Below, piece by piece: positions 15,158-24,504 of a stretch of DNA of 39,680 nt. The notes below the pieces were generated by a model that searched no databases, was not told the origin of the DNA, and saw nothing but the letters and a program-made list of their open reading frames with translations. A program made the translations under genes and the position numbers. The stretch lies in contig CAKZKT010000163.1 of NCBI GenBank assembly GCA_937124585.1, positions 1 through 39,680 of the forward strand, read 5' to 3'. Numbering within the stretch: the stretch's first letter is position 1; each line of letters opens with the position of its first letter. This DNA comes from an uncultured Anaerolineae bacterium. Lineage in GTDB: Bacteria > Chloroflexota > Anaerolineae > CG2-30-64-16.

Positions 15158-16176
15158 CCTTGTTGTTCCTCCTTGCCGTAGAGATAGCAGGCCACCCAAT
15201 GGTCCGGCTCCCTTTCGATCATCGCGGGCGGGACCCTCTTGCAGATGTCCATGACGTGGGGGCAGCGCAGCTGGAACGAACAACCCGGCGGCGGGTTGCG
15301 CAGGTCGTGCGTTAGCCCTGTGGTGATCTTGAGCGGCTTGCGCTCCTTGATGGACGGAATGGATGCGATCAACAGTTGTGTGTAGGGATGAAGTGGATTG
15401 TGAAAAGCCGGCATGACCGGCGTGACCTCGACGATGTTGCCGGCGTACATGACGATGACACGATCCACCATCTGCGCCTGAAGGCCCATGTCGTGGCCGA
15501 TCATGATCATCGAGACGCCGAGCCGCTCTTTCACGTCCAGCAGCGTCTGCGCCACCACGCGCTGCACGACGACGTCGAGCGCGCTGGTCGGCTCATCGGC
15601 GATGATGACGGGCGGATTGAGCACGATGGCCATAGCGATGCAGACGCGCTGCTTCATGCCGCCGCTCAGCTCGTGCGGGTAGAGGTCATAGACGCGCGGC
15701 GGCAGGCCGACGAGCGAGAAGAGCTCCAGGATGCGCGCCTTGAGTTTATCTTTGGGGATGGCGCCTTCGTGGGTGAGAATGGCGTCGCCGATCTGATCGC
15801 GCACGCGCATCACCGGGTTGAGCGAATTCATGGCGCCCTGCGGGATGAGGGAAAGCTCGCGCCAGCGTCGCTCGCGCAGTTCGGCCTCGGTCAGGCCGAG
15901 CATGTTGCGGCCGTTGATCAAGATCTCGCCGCTCAGGATGCGTCCCGGCGACGGCACGAGCTGGAGGATGCCCATGGCCGCGGTCGTCTTGCCACAGCCC
16001 GACTCGCCCACCAGGCCCACGATCTCGCCTTTGTAGACCTGGAAACTGATGCCGTTGACAGCGATCACGTCCCCTCTCGGGGTTTCGTAGTGGATGCGCA
16101 GATTGCGCACGTCGAGGACGATCTCCCGGCCAGCCCGATAGGCGCCGGACACGCTGGAGGTGGGCTGCGGTATCAT
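15154..16176 (-). CDS. Peptide/nickel-type ABC transporter ATP-binding protein (OppD/DppD-like)
   Basis: A 340-residue ATPase, partner of the preceding OppF-like subunit. Motifs are GESGCGKTT (Walker A, about residue 57-65), IPQGAMNSLNPV (Q-loop), ELSGGMKQRV (signature), VIIADEPTSALDV (Walker B) and GHDMG (H-loop). The C-terminal oligo_HPY region includes NPPPGCSFQLRCPHVMDIC. Its start codon overlaps the stop of the permease gene (ATGA at 16173-16176), and its own stop overlaps the next gene, so three consecutive genes are translationally coupled. Confidence 0.95.
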   Translation of the reverse strand: MIPQPTSSVSGAYRAGREIVLDVRNLRIHYETPRGDVIAVNGISFQVYKGEIVGLVGESGCGKTTAAMGILQLVPSPGRILSGEILINGRNMLGLTEAELRERRWRELSLIPQGAMNSLNPVMRVRDQIGDAILTHEGAIPKDKLKARILELFSLVGLPPRVYDLYPHELSGGMKQRVCIAMAIVLNPPVIIADEPTSALDVVVQRVVAQTLLDVKERLGVSMIMIGHDMGLQAQMVDRVIVMYAGNIVEVTPVMPAFHNPLHPYTQLLIASIPSIKERKPLKITTGLTHDLRNPPPGCSFQLRCPHVMDICKRVPPAMIEREPDHWVACYLYGKEEQQG

Positions 16177-17120
16177 GACTTCACCCCCCTCAGCCGCGGG
16201 TTCGCGATCTCATCCAGGCCGGTGGCGATCAGGAAGAAGCCCACGAAGATGATCGTCAGGGTCAGGATCGGAAAGCCGAGCCACCACCACATGCCGCGCA
16301 GCATAGCCACGGCGCGGATGGCGTAGTAGATCGTCATGCCCAACGTGGGAATGCGCGTAGGACCGAGGCCGAGCGCTTCCAGGCTCGAGGCCGCCAAAAT
16401 CGTGCCGGTGATGTTACCCGACAAACTGGCTGCGATCCACGGCAGCATGTTGGGCATCATCTCTTTGAGCATGATCTCAAGCGGCGGCACGCCGGAGAGC
16501 TGGGCCATGCGCACATAGCCGCGCTCGCGCAACGTGAGCACCTGGGCGCGCACGAAGCGGGTGGGCGCCGGCCAGGCAAACATGGCCAGGATCAGGGCCA
16601 TCGTGCTGAGCTCGATCTGGCGCACGTAGGCCGAGATGGTGATGAGCACGGCCAGGGCCGGAATGGTGATCACCGAGTCGGCCAGGGTGCGGATGACATT
16701 GTCCACCCAGCCGCCCAGGTAGCCGGCCGCGGAGCCGAGCACGATGCCGATACCCATGCCGATGAGGGCGGCAATGACGCCAACCTGAAGCGACATCGGC
16801 GCGCCGGTGATGATGAGCGCCAGCATGTCGCGGCCGTTGCTCTCGGTGCCCAGTGGATGCTTCCAGGTGCCGACGTACTTGACGCCGTCCACCTCCACCG
16901 TCACCCCGACCGGCGGCAGGTTCAGTTCGGCCGACCCGACGCGCGCCAGCCTGGTATCCCAAAAAAGCGGCCCGACGACGCCCAAGAGGACGATAAACAA
17001 GACCATGCCGGCGCCGACCAAAAATTTGACGTTCAACCAGGGATTGTCCCAACGGTTGATCCGCCTGCCTGTTTTCGGCGCGGCGCTGGCACCAGTTTGC
17101 ACGATTTCAGCTTCCGCCAT
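16173..17120 (-). CDS. Peptide/nickel-type ABC transporter permease (OppC/DppC-like)
   Basis: A 315-residue inner-membrane permease. After a cytoplasmic N-terminus there is a first helix (about 32-52), a periplasmic-side loop, then a block of five helices of the BPD_transp_1 domain. The EAA-type loop that contacts the ATPase is near RMAQLSGVPPLEIMLKEMMPN. GGAG lies 9 nt before the ATG. The gene follows the OppB-like permease after a 37-nt gap. Substrate preference is not readable from the permease. Confidence 0.94.
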   Translation of the reverse strand: MAEAEIVQTGASAAPKTGRRINRWDNPWLNVKFLVGAGMVLFIVLLGVVGPLFWDTRLARVGSAELNLPPVGVTVEVDGVKYVGTWKHPLGTESNGRDMLALIITGAPMSLQVGVIAALIGMGIGIVLGSAAGYLGGWVDNVIRTLADSVITIPALAVLITISAYVRQIELSTMALILAMFAWPAPTRFVRAQVLTLRERGYVRMAQLSGVPPLEIMLKEMMPNMLPWIAASLSGNITGTILAASSLEALGLGPTRIPTLGMTIYYAIRAVAMLRGMWWWLGFPILTLTIIFVGFFLIATGLDEIANPRLRGVKS

Positions 17121-17157
17121 GCTTTATTTCTCCGACTTTTCGGAATCGCCAGAGGCG

Positions 17158-18165
17158 TTATTTCTTCTGGTAGGTGATGCGCGGGTCTATGAGCGGATAG
17201 ATGAGGTCAATGACCAGCACTGCAGTCGAAGTCGCCATGATCAGCAGGAAGGCAATGCCCTGGATCACCGTGTAGTCCAGGTTGACGATCGCCTGATAGA
17301 ACTGGTAGCCGACTCCTGGATAGGCGAAAATATACTCGACCAGGATCGAGCCGCCGACGATGCCGCCGAGGCTGAGCGCTAGGGCAGTGAACTGGGGCAG
17401 GACGGCGTTGCGCACCGCGTACCACGTGAAGATACGACGCATGGGCAATCCTTTGGCCTGTGCCAGGATCAGGAAATCTTCGCTGTCAATGGAGATCATC
17501 ATACCGCGCATGCCCAGCGCCCAGCCGCCCATCGAGGTGAGCACGATGGCGAACGCGGGCAACGTGCCGTGATAGATCACATCCACGATGAAACGCAAAT
17601 TCAGGCCGGGCGTGCTGTCGCTGTATCCTTTGGAGAAGGGAAACCAGTTCAGGCCAAAGGCAAAAATGTAAATCAGGATGATGCCCAACATGAAAAACGG
17701 GATCGAGGTGAACGAGAGGCTGAGGGGCAAGATCCGTTTGAGCCATTTGGGCGTTCTGCGCCAGCCAAGCAACGCGCCGATCAGGTTGCCGAAGAGAAAC
17801 GAAAGGATAGTCGCCACACTGAGCAAACCGATCGTCCAGGGCAGCCCACGGCGCAGAGTGGCGATGACGGGCTGTGGAAACTGCGACAAGGAATAGCCCA
17901 TGTCGAAGCGGACCATGTTCCACAGATAGCGCAAATACTGGATATACATCGGGTCATCCAGGCCGAACTTCTTGCGCCAGGCTTCGATCAGTTGCGCCGA
18001 GTTCTCGATGTAGCCCGACTGGTTGATCATGCGGCTGATCATGGCCGCTACCGGGTCGCCGGGCGCCAGACGGGGAATGATGAAGATGATCGTTGCGCCC
18101 AGCCATATCGTCAAAAGGAACATCAAGAAACGTCGAATAACGTATTCTTTAGTTAGTCCGCGCAT
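17158..18165 (-). CDS. Peptide/nickel-type ABC transporter permease (OppB/DppB-like)
   Basis: A 335-residue permease. The N-terminal RRFLMFLLTIWLG helix and RLAPGDPV motif are typical of OppB/DppB, followed by BPD_transp_1 helices and an EAA-like loop at ILAQAKGLPMRRI. A GTG at 18171 in frame has only 1 nt between it and AAGAGG (18173-18178), whereas the ATG at 18165 has 7 nt, so I start at 18165. A perfect 15-bp hairpin ends just 3 nt before this ribosome site and separates it from the binding-protein gene. Confidence 0.94.
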   Translation of the reverse strand: MRGLTKEYVIRRFLMFLLTIWLGATIIFIIPRLAPGDPVAAMISRMINQSGYIENSAQLIEAWRKKFGLDDPMYIQYLRYLWNMVRFDMGYSLSQFPQPVIATLRRGLPWTIGLLSVATILSFLFGNLIGALLGWRRTPKWLKRILPLSLSFTSIPFFMLGIILIYIFAFGLNWFPFSKGYSDSTPGLNLRFIVDVIYHGTLPAFAIVLTSMGGWALGMRGMMISIDSEDFLILAQAKGLPMRRIFTWYAVRNAVLPQFTALALSLGGIVGGSILVEYIFAYPGVGYQFYQAIVNLDYTVIQGIAFLLIMATSTAVLVIDLIYPLIDPRITYQKK

Positions 18166-18181
18166 GAACACACCTCTTGCA

Positions 18182-18215
18182 GAGGCCCTCGCGATCGCTT
18201 GATCGCGAGGGCCTC
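18182..18215 (-). other. Intercistronic 15-bp hairpin between binding-protein and permease genes
   Basis: GAGGCCCTCGCGATC (18182-18196), loop of 4, GATCGCGAGGGCCTC (18201-18215) pair perfectly. It lies in the only sizeable gap inside the operon, after the solute-binding protein gene and before oppB. It has no T-tract. Similar hairpins in malEFG-type operons keep the binding-protein mRNA stable and reduce permease expression; the same role here is inference. Confidence 0.8.
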
Positions 18216-18235
18216 CCGGTCCTGCTATGCTGGCC

Positions 18236-20077
18236 TTATTGGGCAGGTTTCAGGTTGTGGATGATGATGTGAGTGCTCTGCCACCAGGTGGTCGCATGCA
18301 GGTAGTTGTTCTTGGCATCCGGCCAGCCGGTCCAGTAGGTGGTATCAAACGGGATCAGCTTCTTGGCCTGGGTGACCGGGATGGTCGGCAGCTCCTTGTA
18401 GTAGAGCGAGAGCGCCTTCTTGGTCAGCTCATCAATCTTGGGATCGCCCAGGGGCAGGACGCCGATCTGCGCCACCAGGTCCGAGTATTCCTGGTTGTTC
18501 CAGCGCCATCCGTTCGTGCTGGCGCGCTCGCCCACCGGCTTGAGCCAGCGATTGCTCAGGGTGTCCAGGGTAGCCCACGGTTCGTTGATCGAGCCGCAGT
18601 TCTGCCAGCCCATGCGCACCTCGAACTTGCCGAAGGCCAGGTTATCGCCCCAGGTAGCGCCGGCGATCTTGCGATGTGTGGCGTTGATGCCTGCGGCCTG
18701 GAACATCTCCACGAGCTGGTCGGCGATGCGCTGCTTCTCGATGAACGCCTCATGCGTCTCGATGGCCATGGCCAGCTGCTTGCCGTCCTTCTCGTAGTAG
18801 TCGCCCTTCTTCACCCAGCCTTTCGACTCGAAGATCTTCTGCGCGCCCGCGACATCCACCTTCCACAGCTTGTCGAAGTTCGGGTCGCCCACCATCATGT
18901 CCACGAAGCGGTTGAGCGGCGGGTAGGCCGGGAACGGCGACTTCGAGGCAATGGTCGTGCCCTCGTAGGCGATCTTGACGATGCGCTCGCGGTCAATCAG
19001 CATGTTGATCGCCCAGCGCATCTCGGGATCATCCCACGGCGGCAGGGTCGTGTTGAACTCGAAGGTGCGGGAGCAGGGGTCGAGCCAGGCATAGGGCAGC
19101 TTGTCGTACCAGGCGATGACGTTCGGGTTCTTGGCCTTAAGCGCCTGGAACGCGCCCAACGTCACGTCCATCAGGCTGTCCAGCTTCTTGTCGGCCATCA
19201 GCGCCGCGCGGGTCTCCTCCGGGCCGGCCCAGGTCCAGACCAGCTTCTTGGGCTTGGGCAGCGGCTTGAAGCCTACCTTGGCGCCCCACCAGTTGTCATC
19301 GCGGACGTAGACGAACTCGGTCTCGCTGATGCTGTGCAGCTTATACGGCCCCGTGGTGACCGGCCAGCCCTTCTCCTTGTCGTAGAACTTGAAGGTCATC
19401 GGGTCCTGGCCTTCCCAGATGTGCTTGGGCATGATGTTCACGCTGCCCCAGATCTTCACGGAGAAGTAGTCCAGCTGGAAGCGCGGGTTGGGGTTCTTGA
19501 GCACGAACTTCACGGTGAGATCGTCAACCTTCGTCACCTCTTTCAGCCAGGCAACCAGGCCGCGCTCGAAGGTGTCGCTCTTCATGAGCATGTTCATCGT
19601 GAAGACGACATCATCGGCGGTGAAGGGTTTGCCGTCGTTCCAGGTGACGCCCTTGCGGATCTTGAGGGTCCACTCGTCGAGCTTATCATTGGCCGTGAAG
19701 CTCTCGCCCAGCCACGGCTCGATCTTGCCGGTCTCGTAGTTCAGGATGAAGAGCGGCTCCAGCATCGCCTGATGGTAGCCGTGATCGCGGCGGGAGCCAG
19801 GCACAAAGGGGTTCCACAGGTCAGGGGTCACAACGCGGCCGCCGTCAATGTCGAAGATGACTGTATCCTTGCGATCGACCTTGCTGTAGTCTTCTGGGGC
19901 CGGTGCGACCGGAGCAGGGGCTTTCGTCGGCTCAACCTTGGCCGGTTCGGGTGCCTTGGTGGGTTCGACTTTGGCCGGCGCAGCCGGGGCAGGTGCCGGA
20001 GCAGGCGCCGCGCACGCAGCGACGAGCAAGCCCACGATCACGAGAATGCTGCACCACTGCAGAATACGGGACTTCAT
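18236..20077 (-). CDS. Family-5 extracellular solute-binding lipoprotein (OppA/DppA-like)
   Basis: A 613-residue lipoprotein that captures substrate outside the cell for the downstream permease. Residues 1-21 are the signal with lipobox VAAC (Cys22 after cleavage), then an Ala-Pro and E-P-T-K-A-P repeat tether to about residue 62. The SBP_bac_5 domain follows, including [25 protein letters not shown], the family signature, and a C-terminal region with an LPTIPV segment. Members bind peptides, nickel chelates or oligosaccharides; I cannot choose. AGGAGG (20086-20091) sits 8 nt before the ATG. Expression should start from the TTGACA promoter 260 bp upstream. Confidence 0.95.
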   Translation of the reverse strand: MKSRILQWCSILVIVGLLVAACAAPAPAPAPAAPAKVEPTKAPEPAKVEPTKAPAPVAPAPEDYSKVDRKDTVIFDIDGGRVVTPDLWNPFVPGSRRDHGYHQAMLEPLFILNYETGKIEPWLGESFTANDKLDEWTLKIRKGVTWNDGKPFTADDVVFTMNMLMKSDTFERGLVAWLKEVTKVDDLTVKFVLKNPNPRFQLDYFSVKIWGSVNIMPKHIWEGQDPMTFKFYDKEKGWPVTTGPYKLHSISETEFVYVRDDNWWGAKVGFKPLPKPKKLVWTWAGPEETRAALMADKKLDSLMDVTLGAFQALKAKNPNVIAWYDKLPYAWLDPCSRTFEFNTTLPPWDDPEMRWAINMLIDRERIVKIAYEGTTIASKSPFPAYPPLNRFVDMMVGDPNFDKLWKVDVAGAQKIFESKGWVKKGDYYEKDGKQLAMAIETHEAFIEKQRIADQLVEMFQAAGINATHRKIAGATWGDNLAFGKFEVRMGWQNCGSINEPWATLDTLSNRWLKPVGERASTNGWRWNNQEYSDLVAQIGVLPLGDPKIDELTKKALSLYYKELPTIPVTQAKKLIPFDTTYWTGWPDAKNNYLHATTWWQSTHIIIHNLKPAQ

Positions 20078-20259
20078 CTCCTGTGCCTCCTCTTTGAAGT
20101 AAAAAAGGTTGATGCGCTGTAATTACCCGGTGAGATCAGCCGGTCGAAACACAAATCTGCTGATCCCACTGCCCGAGAGACGAAGAGAAAACCTCGGGGA
20201 CGTCGTCGGGCCTCCGTTCCCGATTGAGCGGATGAATGGATCTATGATTTCAGCCGATA

Positions 20260-20272
20260 GATCACCTCCTTT
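20260..20272 (-). promoter_or_regulatory. Extended Shine-Dalgarno element without a start codon
   Basis: The minus strand reads AAAGGAGGTGATC, a 13-nt perfect complement of the conserved 3' end of 16S rRNA. No ATG, GTG or TTG follows at 4-12 nt spacing; the nearest short frame would be CTG-AAA-TCA-TAG. It lies inside the predicted ABC operon leader about 180 nt before the real start. It could be a ribosome standby site, or the remnant of a lost leader gene. Confidence 0.6.
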
Positions 20273-20339
20273 GCCTTGGCGCATATCTGGAAGACCTCCG
20301 TATGAGAGGAGTACGGAAGGGGCAAAAGCCGTATATTTT

Positions 20340-20369
20340 AGTTTAGCATAACTTAGCGCCCGCTGTCAA
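20340..20369 (-). promoter_or_regulatory. ABC importer operon promoter
   Basis: On the minus strand a perfect -35 TTGACA (20364-20369) is followed after 18 bp by TAAACT (20340-20345), which has a TG one base upstream (extended -10). Transcription would start near 20333, leaving a leader of about 255 nt before the binding-protein ATG. Confidence 0.65.
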
Positions 20370-20459
20370 ATCGTTTTTATTTTTATAAGGGAGCAGATGC
20401 TTTCAGCACAGCAATGCCGTGCCGAAGGCAGCTTTCAGCGCAGCCACCCCCGAGAGGTT

Positions 20460-20488
20460 TTGACAAGAGCTCGTTTCGCGGGTATGCT
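20460..20488 (+). promoter_or_regulatory. obg promoter
   Basis: TTGACA (20460-20465), 17-bp spacer, TATGCT (20483-20488). The predicted start near 20495 gives a leader of about 70 nt to the obg ATG. Confidence 0.75.
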
Positions 20489-20563
20489 GGCGTGGTGAAA
20501 CGCGCGGCAGGCCTCATCAGATGCGTGGCCTGGATTCTCCCGCGCGGTTCGTTTGGAGAGCGC

Positions 20564-21841
20564 ATGTTTTTCGATGAAGCAAAGATCTACGTCAAAGCTG
20601 GAGATGGCGGCAACGGTGTCGTCGCCTTTCGCCGCGAGGCACACGTGCCGCGCGGCGGGCCGAGCGGAGGCAACGGCGGCAAAGGGGGCGACGTGTACCT
20701 GGAGGCCGACCCGCAGCACAATACTCTGATCCAGTTCAGCCAGCAGATCCATTTTCGCGCGCCGAACGGCGCGCACGGTCGCGGCAAGAACCAGACCGGG
20801 GCCCAGGGCGAAGACCTGATCCTGCGCGTGCCGATCGGCACAGTCGCCTACGACGATGCCACCGGCGAGCTGCTGGCCGATCTGACAGTGGCCAGCCAGC
20901 GCGCGCTGGTGGCGCGCGGCGGCCGCGGCGGCCGCGGCAATCACGCCTTCAAGTCGCCCACCAACCAGGCCCCGCGCATCGCCGAGAACGGCGAGCCCGG
21001 CGAAGCGCGCTGGCTGCGCCTGGAGCTGAAGCTGCTCGCCGATATCGGCATCATCGGCGTGCCGAATGCCGGCAAATCCACGCTGCTGGCACGCGTCAGC
21101 GCGGCCCGGCCCAAGATCGCCGACTACCCCTTCACCACACTGGAGCCGAATCTGGGCGTCGTGCTGATAGATCAGCGCGACCTGGTGCTGGCCGATATCC
21201 CCGGCCTCATTGAAGGAGCACATGCCGGTGCCGGGCTGGGCCACGCCTTCCTGCGCCACATTGAGCGCACGCGCGGTCTCATCCATCTGCTCAACGGCCT
21301 CAGCCCCGACCCGCTGGGCGACTACGAGGCGGTGAATCAGGAATTGCGGCTGTTCAACCCGCAACTGGCCGCCAAGCCCCAGGTGGTAGCACTGAACAAG
21401 CTCGACCTGCCCGAAGTGCGCGCCCGCTGGCCAGAGCTGGCCAGACAGCTGCGGACGGCCGGGGTAACCGAACCGCTGGCCATTTCTGCGGCAACCGGAG
21501 AGGGCGTACCCCAGCTGCTGCGTCGCGCTGCCGACCTGTTGGCCGAGGCGCCATCGCCCATCGCGGCCGAGGTCGCCGCCGTGCCCGCCGCGCGGCCAGG
21601 GGCTATCTCCCTCGAAGACAAAAGCTTCACGATCACGCGCGAGCCGGACGCCGCCTACCGCGTGCGCGGGGCCTACATCGAGCGAATCGTGAAGATGACG
21701 CGCTGGGAATACTACGACGCTGTGATGCGCTTCCAGCGCATCCTCGAAGCCCTGGGGATCACCGAGGCGCTGCGTCAGCGCGGCATCCGCGCCGGCGACA
21801 CCGTGCGCATCGGCGAGTTCGAGCTGGAATGGAGCGACTGA
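20564..21841 (+). CDS. obg: GTPase Obg/CgtA (ribosome-associated)
   Basis: A 425-residue essential GTPase that acts in 50S ribosome assembly and stress control. The glycine-rich Obg fold (1-158) contains [19 protein letters not shown]. The G domain has the P-loop GVPNAGKST (165-173), [16 protein letters not shown] (211-226), NKLD (278-281) and SAATGEG (308-314). The C-terminal OCT domain (about 345-425) is present, as in Gram-positive-type Obg. The ATG at 20564 has GGAG at 20555-20558. A frame opening upstream at 20414 is not needed. nadD follows closely, a neighbourhood common to many bacteria. Confidence 0.97.
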   Translation: MFFDEAKIYVKAGDGGNGVVAFRREAHVPRGGPSGGNGGKGGDVYLEADPQHNTLIQFSQQIHFRAPNGAHGRGKNQTGAQGEDLILRVPIGTVAYDDATGELLADLTVASQRALVARGGRGGRGNHAFKSPTNQAPRIAENGEPGEARWLRLELKLLADIGIIGVPNAGKSTLLARVSAARPKIADYPFTTLEPNLGVVLIDQRDLVLADIPGLIEGAHAGAGLGHAFLRHIERTRGLIHLLNGLSPDPLGDYEAVNQELRLFNPQLAAKPQVVALNKLDLPEVRARWPELARQLRTAGVTEPLAISAATGEGVPQLLRRAADLLAEAPSPIAAEVAAVPAARPGAISLEDKSFTITREPDAAYRVRGAYIERIVKMTRWEYYDAVMRFQRILEALGITEALRQRGIRAGDTVRIGEFELEWSD

Positions 21842-21875
21842 CGTGGAGCGGACACGGAACGATAGACAGGCGGGA

Positions 21876-22481
21876 ATGCAACCGGTGCGCGTCGGTGTAC
21901 TGGGCGGCACGTTCGATCCAATCCATATCGGCCATCTGATTCTCGCCGAAGAAGCGCGCGACCAGCTCGGCCTCTCGGTGGTCTATCTGGTCCCGGCCGG
22001 CGATCCACCCCACAAGCGCGATCGGCGTCTGGCAAACATCGAGGATCGCCTCGAGATGATCGCGCGGGCGGCCGCCGGCAACCCTGCCCTCCAGGTCTCG
22101 CGCGCGGATGCAGACCGGCCAGGCCCCCATTACACCCTGGACATGGTGCGCATCTTCCAGGCACAACTTCCGGCCGGCGGCGAACTCTACTTCCTGATGG
22201 GCTACGACAGCCTGGCCGAGCTGCCGGACTGGCATCGTCCCCAGGAATTGCTGGCTGCCTGTCGCCTGGTGGCGCTGACGCGCTACAATGTGCCGCTGGA
22301 CTGGACGGCGCTGGAGGCGCGACTGCCGGGCATCCGGCAGCGCGTCACCCTGCTCGACATGCCCGAACTCGAGATCTCATCGAACCAGATCCAGGCGCGC
22401 GTCCGCGCCGGCCGCTCCATTCGCTACCTCACGCCCGACGCCGTGCGCGAATATATCGAAGAGAAAAAGCTGTACCGGTAA
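21876..22481 (+). CDS. nadD: Nicotinate-nucleotide adenylyltransferase
   Basis: A 201-residue enzyme that joins ATP and nicotinate mononucleotide to make deamido-NAD. It has the nucleotidyltransferase signature [15 protein letters not shown] at the N-terminus, [25 protein letters not shown] and the C-terminal [29 protein letters not shown] chose the ATG at 21876 because family members begin just before the GGTFDP loop. A GTG at 21843, 1 nt after the obg stop and with GGAG 8 nt upstream, would add 11 residues and is a real alternative. It follows obg and precedes a two-way terminator. Confidence 0.96.
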   Translation: MQPVRVGVLGGTFDPIHIGHLILAEEARDQLGLSVVYLVPAGDPPHKRDRRLANIEDRLEMIARAAAGNPALQVSRADADRPGPHYTLDMVRIFQAQLPAGGELYFLMGYDSLAELPDWHRPQELLAACRLVALTRYNVPLDWTALEARLPGIRQRVTLLDMPELEISSNQIQARVRAGRSIRYLTPDAVREYIEEKKLYR

Positions 22482-22488
22482 AAATCAG

Positions 22489-22531
22489 CAAATCGGCAAA
22501 CGGACAAAACTGTGCCCCGTTTGCCGATTTG
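22489..22531. terminator. Bidirectional terminator between nadD and the APC permease gene
   Basis: CAAATCGGCAAACGG (22489-22503) and CCGTTTGCCGATTTG (22517-22531) form a perfect 15-bp stem with a 13-nt loop. It lies exactly in the 51-bp gap of two convergent genes and is flanked by A-rich sequence on the left (AAAAATCAG) and GTTC on the right. Confidence 0.85.
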
Positions 22532-22532
22532 T

Positions 22533-24479
22533 TCAATCCACGTGATACGGCACGTCGGTGATCACGATGCCCGGCCGACCGAGAAGCGCCAGGCGTAACC
22601 AGGTCGCAGTCTGGGCATGCAGGGCGTTGGCCCACCAGTGCTTCGGCACGAACTGGGGCACCACGACGGTGATCACCTCGTTGGGCTGACGCTGCGCCGC
22701 GATCTCCTCGATATATTTGAGCAATGGCTCGATCATCAACCGATAGGGCGAATCGAGGATCTCCAGCCGCGTGCCCTTCCCCCACCAGTCCCATCGCTGC
22801 CGCACCCGCTCTATCTCGGCCGGATCAATCGAAACATGGACGGCCGTGACATCGTCGGAAAGCGCCAGGGCATAGCGCAAGGCGATCAGCGTCCCCTTGT
22901 GCACCCCGCTGATCGGCAAGATCACCCGATGGCGCATCACGCGAGGCGGTTCGGCATAATCCTCCAGCGAAAGGCGTTTGGCCAGGCTGCGGTAGTGATT
23001 ATGGATCGCCGAAAAGCCAAATACGAGCAACGGGATCAGAATCAGCACCACCCAGGCGCCGTCGCGAAATTTGGTCACCGCGAAGACGAACGTCACAATG
23101 GTCGTACAGAGGGCGCCAAAACCGTTGACCACCATCTTCACCGGCCAGGAGCGCTCGAAGCGCAGGACCGAGCCGCGCTCACGGACGACCTGAGTGGCAT
23201 CCAGGCGGCCGATCTTCCACCAGCGTCGGGCCATGCCGGCCTGGGCCAGGGTGAACGACAAGAACACCCCGATGGCGTAGAGAGGGATCAGGCCGGTCAC
23301 GCTGGCCCGAAACACGATGATCAGCAGCGCCGCGACCATGGCCAGCGCAACGATCCCGCGTGAATAAACCAGCCGGCTGCCTCGGAAGGCCAGCTGGCGC
23401 GGCACGAAGCCATCTTGCCCCAGGAGCGCGCTCAGCCGCGGGAAGCCATTAAACGAAGTGTTGGCCGCCATGATCAAGATCACCATCGTCGCCGCGATGA
23501 CCGCCAGATAGATCGCGTTCCGGCCATCGAAAACCGTGCGCGCCATCTGCGAGATCACGGTCTCGTGCTCAGACGGAATGGCGCCGATCTGGGTGGAAAC
23601 GAAGGTGATGCCGAGGAAGAGCGTGCCCAAAATGGCCGACATCCAGAGCAGCGTGATGCCCGCGTTGCGGCTGCGCGGCTCCCGAAACGCCGTGATGCCG
23701 TTGGAGATAGCCTCGACGCCGGTCAACGCCGTGGTGCCGCTCGAAAACGCATGCAAGATGAGAAAGACAGAAACCCCCTGCAGCGTGCGCACGGTTTCGA
23801 GATGCGGCGGGTCTGTCACGACGCCCAGCGTGCCGGTGAAGTAGCGGATCAGCCCCACGAACACCGTCAGCGACATCATGGCGAGGAAGAAGTAGCTTGG
23901 AATAGCAAAGGCGGTCCCTGACTCACGCACGCCGCGCAGATTGACCACCATCATGAAGAGCACCAACCCGACCGCGATGTGAACCCGATACTGGAAGAGG
24001 GCAGGAAACGCAGAGACCACCTGCGCAACGCCTGCGGAAACCGACACGGCCACGGTGAGGATGTAGTCGGCGAGCAGCGCCGCGCCAGCCACCTGTGCCG
24101 GCAGCTCGCCCAGGTTATCACGTGCCACGATATACGCGCCGCCGCCGCCGGGATAGGCATGGATGATTTGCTCGTAGGACAGAGTCACGATCGCCAGCAG
24201 CCCCACGATCACGATGGCGATGGGAAAAGCATAGGTGAATGCGCCCACGCCGGCCGCCGCCAGGATGAAGAGAATTTCCTGCGTCGCATAGGCGGTAGAC
24301 GAGAGCGCGTCTGAAGCGAAAACGGCCAGCCCGATGAGCTTGCCGATGGTCTGATGAGGCGCATCCGCCGTCGGTAACGGCCGACCGATCAGCCAGGTGC
24401 GCCAGGAACGCGGCGGCCGGTAATCAGCCGTGCGCAGACGAATGCCGACATTTTCATCATCCGGTGCAACGAGCGTCAT
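22533..24479 (-). CDS. KimA-like APC-superfamily permease (probable K+ uptake) with cytoplasmic C-terminal domain
   Basis: A 648-residue transporter. About residues 45-480 form the 12-helix APC core. It starts with WLIGRPLPT and LAVFASDALSSTAYATQEIL, then HAYPGGGGAYIVARDNLG and LTVAVSVSAGV, sequences that closely recall the potassium importer KimA (YdaO) of Bacillus subtilis. Residues from about 500 form a soluble domain (VILPISGVHKGTLIALRYALALSDDVTAVHVS) resembling a universal-stress-type fold. Two RCK genes stand divergently upstream, supporting potassium transport; amino acid transport remains possible. The ATG at 24479 is preferred because an ATG at 24560 would sit on the predicted transcription start. 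Confidence 0.85.
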   Translation of the reverse strand: MTLVAPDDENVGIRLRTADYRPPRSWRTWLIGRPLPTADAPHQTIGKLIGLAVFASDALSSTAYATQEILFILAAAGVGAFTYAFPIAIVIVGLLAIVTLSYEQIIHAYPGGGGAYIVARDNLGELPAQVAGAALLADYILTVAVSVSAGVAQVVSAFPALFQYRVHIAVGLVLFMMVVNLRGVRESGTAFAIPSYFFLAMMSLTVFVGLIRYFTGTLGVVTDPPHLETVRTLQGVSVFLILHAFSSGTTALTGVEAISNGITAFREPRSRNAGITLLWMSAILGTLFLGITFVSTQIGAIPSEHETVISQMARTVFDGRNAIYLAVIAATMVILIMAANTSFNGFPRLSALLGQDGFVPRQLAFRGSRLVYSRGIVALAMVAALLIIVFRASVTGLIPLYAIGVFLSFTLAQAGMARRWWKIGRLDATQVVRERGSVLRFERSWPVKMVVNGFGALCTTIVTFVFAVTKFRDGAWVVLILIPLLVFGFSAIHNHYRSLAKRLSLEDYAEPPRVMRHRVILPISGVHKGTLIALRYALALSDDVTAVHVSIDPAEIERVRQRWDWWGKGTRLEILDSPYRLMIEPLLKYIEEIAAQRQPNEVITVVVPQFVPKHWWANALHAQTATWLRLALLGRPGIVITDVPYHVD

Positions 24480-24489
24480 AAAAATCTCT

Positions 24490-24504
24490 GTGTCTTTGCG
24501 ACAC
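24490..24504 (-). other. Small hairpin in the permease leader
   Basis: GTGTC and GACAC arms around a 5-nt loop, 10 nt upstream of the permease ATG on the minus strand. It might affect ribosome access, but a 5-bp stem alone is weak evidence. Confidence 0.3.

Larger units (their letters stand above)
20078..20563. other. Long divergent intergenic region between the ABC operon and obg
   Basis: This 486-bp gap has no credible gene. It holds the promoter and about 250-nt leader of the ABC operon on the minus strand and the obg promoter on the plus strand. Within the leader are an 11-bp hairpin (arms 20130-20140 and 20159-20169, one G-U), CCCGAG/CTCGGG arms at 20172-20177 and 20193-20198, a 7-bp repeat GATCTAT/ATAGATC (20239-20245, 20257-20263), and a small CCGTA/TACGG hairpin near 20298-20316. 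A full anti-16S element sits at 20260-20272. I do not recognise a known riboswitch or T-box motif. Confidence 0.6.

Noticed and set aside
18227-20122. 631-codon open frame antisense to the solute-binding protein
   Set aside because: It mirrors the binding-protein gene. The minus-strand product has a lipobox, tether and SBP_bac_5 signature; the plus-strand one has none.
20109-20351. 80-codon frame in the region upstream of obg
   Set aside because: It has no ribosome site or recognisable domain, and it overlaps the leader and promoter elements of the ABC operon on the other strand.
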